This document shows positions 5,946 to 7,541 of a DNA stretch of 7,541 nt, one piece after another. Both the position numbers and the translations under genes were made by a program. Numbering within the stretch: position 1 is the stretch's first letter; each line of letters starts with the position of its first letter. The stretch is from CAYMTN01 sp964393335 (GTDB lineage: Bacteria > Chloroflexota > Anaerolineae > Aggregatilineales > Aggregatilineaceae). The notes under the pieces are model-generated. The model ran no database searches. It worked only from the letters and a program-made list of their open reading frames with translations, and was not told the DNA's origin. The stretch covers positions 1 to 7,541 of the forward strand of contig CAYMTN010000246.1 of assembly GCA_964393335.1 (NCBI GenBank), written 5' to 3'.

Positions 5946-7226
5946 TTGTTTACCGATTCAACCCCTACCGTGCAACCGTTAGGCAATAACCTGCTGTTGA
6001 AGTCGATCAGCGCCAGCGACGAAATCGAGCGGCTGGCCGTCTTTAACGCCGCCGTACACGAAGACGAACACGTCGCGGATATGACGCGCGGCCTGGTCGT
6101 GCACCACCCCGCCACACGCCCGGAGCACTGGCTGTTTGTCGAGGACGAGTCCACCGGGCAGATCGTGTCGTCGCTGTGCCTGATCCCCTGGACCTGGCGC
6201 TACGAGGACGTGACGCTCAAAGCCGGTGAAATGGGCATCGTCGGCACGCATCCCGACTACCGCCGCCGGGGCCTGATCCGCGCGCTGGACCGGCAGTTCA
6301 AAACGCTGCTGCGCGCGGGCGGCTTCGACCTCAGCCAGATTCAAGGCATCCCGTACTACTACCGGCAGTTCGGCTACGAATACGCGCTGCCGCTCGAAGG
6401 CGGCTGGAACATCCTGCTGCGCGACATCCCGGACGATCTGCCCGCCAGCGCGGCGGGCTACCGTTTCCGTGCGGCAACGCTCGATGATGTGCCGCTCCTG
6501 GCGCGGCTGTACGACGAAACGATGCGCGGCCTGGCTATTCACGCCGTGCGTGACACGGACATATGGCGCTTTCTGCTGGATCATACCCCCGATTCGCAGG
6601 CTGCCGCCGAAACGTGGATCGTGCTGGACGCTGACGACCAACCCGCCGGGTACTGGCGCATCGAAAAGTTCGGCTTCGGCCCCGGTCTGACCGTCGGGGA
6701 GGCGTCGAACATGTCCCATCCGGCGGCGATGGCCGTGCTTGGCCACGTCAAACGGCTGGCCGTCGAACGCGGTAAAGCCGACATCCGGCTATCGTGCGCG
6801 GATGCGTGCCCACTCGTCCCGACCGCGAAAGCGTGGGGCGCGAAGGACACAGGGCGTTACGCCTGGCAGATTCACCTGCCGGACGTAACCCGCCTGCTGC
6901 GCGCGATCGCGCCCGTGCTCGAACGCCGCATCGCCGCCAGCCCGTTCGCCGGTCTGAGCGAGACGGTCAGCATCAACATGTTCCGCGAGACGTATACCCT
7001 GTGTTTTGAAGGGGGAAAAATCACCGCCGTCGAGCCGGTCGGATTCACGGATTGGCCGGGCGGCTTGAGCATCCCGCCGCTGCTGTTCGCGCCGCTGGTG
7101 CTGGGCTATCGCAGCCGCGAGGAACTACGCGCCGCCCACCCCGACGTCGCGATCTGGGGCCAATCGCAATACCTGATCGACGTGTTGTTCCCGAAGATGT
7201 CGGCCTTCCTCTACTGCGCGTACTGA
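5946..7226 (+). CDS. Eis-like GNAT family N-acetyltransferase
   Basis: A 426-residue, probably cytoplasmic protein with the layout of the Eis family: an N-terminal GNAT domain (about 17-155), a second GNAT-like domain (about 170-300) and a C-terminal SCP2-like domain (about 310-426). The acetyl-CoA site is visible as GIVGTHPDYRRRGLIRAL (97-114), and the family motif GIPYYYRQFGYEYAL follows at 134-148. Length is close to Eis (about 400). Family members transfer acetyl groups from acetyl-CoA to amines, for example several amino groups of aminoglycosides in mycobacterial Eis, but most bacterial members have no known substrate. In Eis the terminal carboxylate takes part in catalysis; this protein ends FLYCAY, so an aromatic end is kept. 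Start is TTG with GAGGAG 8 bases upstream. It has its own promoter and converges on the RmlD-like gene. An acetyltransferase of this family is firm, resistance function is not shown. Confidence 0.9.
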   Translation: MFTDSTPTVQPLGNNLLLKSISASDEIERLAVFNAAVHEDEHVADMTRGLVVHHPATRPEHWLFVEDESTGQIVSSLCLIPWTWRYEDVTLKAGEMGIVGTHPDYRRRGLIRALDRQFKTLLRAGGFDLSQIQGIPYYYRQFGYEYALPLEGGWNILLRDIPDDLPASAAGYRFRAATLDDVPLLARLYDETMRGLAIHAVRDTDIWRFLLDHTPDSQAAAETWIVLDADDQPAGYWRIEKFGFGPGLTVGEASNMSHPAAMAVLGHVKRLAVERGKADIRLSCADACPLVPTAKAWGAKDTGRYAWQIHLPDVTRLLRAIAPVLERRIAASPFAGLSETVSINMFRETYTLCFEGGKITAVEPVGFTDWPGGLSIPPLLFAPLVLGYRSREELRAAHPDVAIWGQSQYLIDVLFPKMSAFLYCAY

Positions 7227-7240
7227 GTCGCGCCATCCCA

Positions 7241-7268
7241 GCCCCTGCGTGTTTCGACGCGCGGGGGC
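7241..7268. terminator. Hairpin shared by two convergent genes
   Basis: GCCCCTGCGTG (7241-7251) pairs with CGCGCGGGGGC (7258-7268), 11 pairs with two G-T pairs, around TTTCGA. It fills most of the 42-base gap between the TGA of the acetyltransferase and the TAG of the minus-strand gene. There is no T-run on either side, so it may block read-through or protect 3' ends rather than act as a classic intrinsic terminator. Confidence 0.5.
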
Positions 7269-7541
7269 CTATCTCGATGCGGGCCACGCGGCGCGCGCCT
7301 CGGCCAGCGTGAGCAGCCGCGTCATCGCCAGCAGCGACCGCGCGCGCTCCACGCTGAGGTCGAGCGACTTCGGGTGAGTCTCCGGCGCGGCAGCCGGATC
7401 GACGTGGACTGCCGGGTCATAACCAAGCGCGGCGAGCAGGCTCACGCCCAGGGCGTAGCGGCTGACCAGCGCCGGTCCGACGACGTGCAGCAGGCCCACC
7501 GCATCCGTCGCGGCCAATTCGAGCAGTGCGTCGGCGAGATT
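7269..7541 (-). CDS. RmlD-like sugar-nucleotide reductase, C-terminal part (cut by window edge)
   Basis: An open minus-strand frame enters from the right edge and codes for 90 residues, NLADALLELA to AAWPASR, ending in TAG. It matches the C-terminal substrate-binding part of dTDP-4-dehydrorhamnose reductase (RmlD) and related extended SDR proteins: NLADALLELA, then GLLHVVGPALVSRYALG (a form of the G-xxH-x-x-G...SRY pattern), then a variable stretch, then the SLDLSVERARSLL segment near the end. RmlD reduces dTDP-4-keto-rhamnose with NAD(P)H to finish dTDP-L-rhamnose for cell-surface sugars, but paralogues act on other substrates. The Rossmann fold and the YxxxK catalytic motif lie outside the window, so I give no gene symbol. 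A TTG at 7517 is not the start, since the homologous sequence continues upstream of it. Confidence 0.7.
   Translation of the reverse strand, partial: NLADALLELAATDAVGLLHVVGPALVSRYALGVSLLAALGYDPAVHVDPAAAPETHPKSLDLSVERARSLLAMTRLLTLAEARAAWPASR

Noticed and set aside
5979..6746. 255-residue minus-strand ORF opposite the acetyltransferase gene
   Set aside because: It is a shadow of the Eis-like gene, with no recognisable motif.

Overview
The window is GC-rich bacterial DNA. It looks like a Chloroflexota genome of the Anaerolineae type. This is inferred from the protein style, the mix of ATG and TTG starts with purine-rich ribosome binding sites, and a compound palindromic repeat of a kind I associate with that group. 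No rRNA, tRNA, CRISPR array or transposase gene is visible.

Layout, left to right. (1) 13-909, minus: first half of a family 5 (peptide/nickel-type) ABC transporter substrate-binding protein with a signal peptide. It is stopped by TAA at about half the usual length, 12 bases from the window edge. (2) 1059-1086: a strong intrinsic terminator for the next minus-strand gene. (3) 1117-3099, minus: a 660-residue protein joining an MtaD-like amidohydrolase (methylthioadenosine/S-adenosylhomocysteine deaminase family) to a C-terminal CYTH-type domain in one open frame. (4) 3100-3253: a divergent control region with a perfect TATAAT, a 16-bp dyad over the weak -35 region and a 9-bp direct repeat near the predicted transcript start. 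(5) 3254-5407, plus: a membrane protein with about 13 segments and a C-terminal endonuclease/exonuclease/phosphatase (EEP) domain predicted to lie outside the cytoplasm, with Thr where the GDFN Asp is expected. (6) 5408-5945: non-coding, holding a nested palindromic repeat element (about 5445-5675), a good sigma-70-type promoter (5726-5754), and a leader with an 8-codon ORF and two mutually exclusive hairpins. (7) 5946-7226, plus: an Eis-like GNAT acetyltransferase read from TTG. (8) 7269-7541, minus: C-terminal end of a dTDP-4-dehydrorhamnose reductase/RmlD-like sugar-nucleotide protein, cut by the window edge. It converges on the acetyltransferase gene across a shared hairpin.

The genes look like separate transcription units rather than one operon, and no single pathway joins them. 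The most unusual item is the amidohydrolase-CYTH fusion, which places a nucleoside-deaminase-type enzyme on one chain with a fold known for binding triphosphates and, in some members, for making cAMP. Next are the altered EEP active site, the nested repeat and the leader of the acetyltransferase gene.
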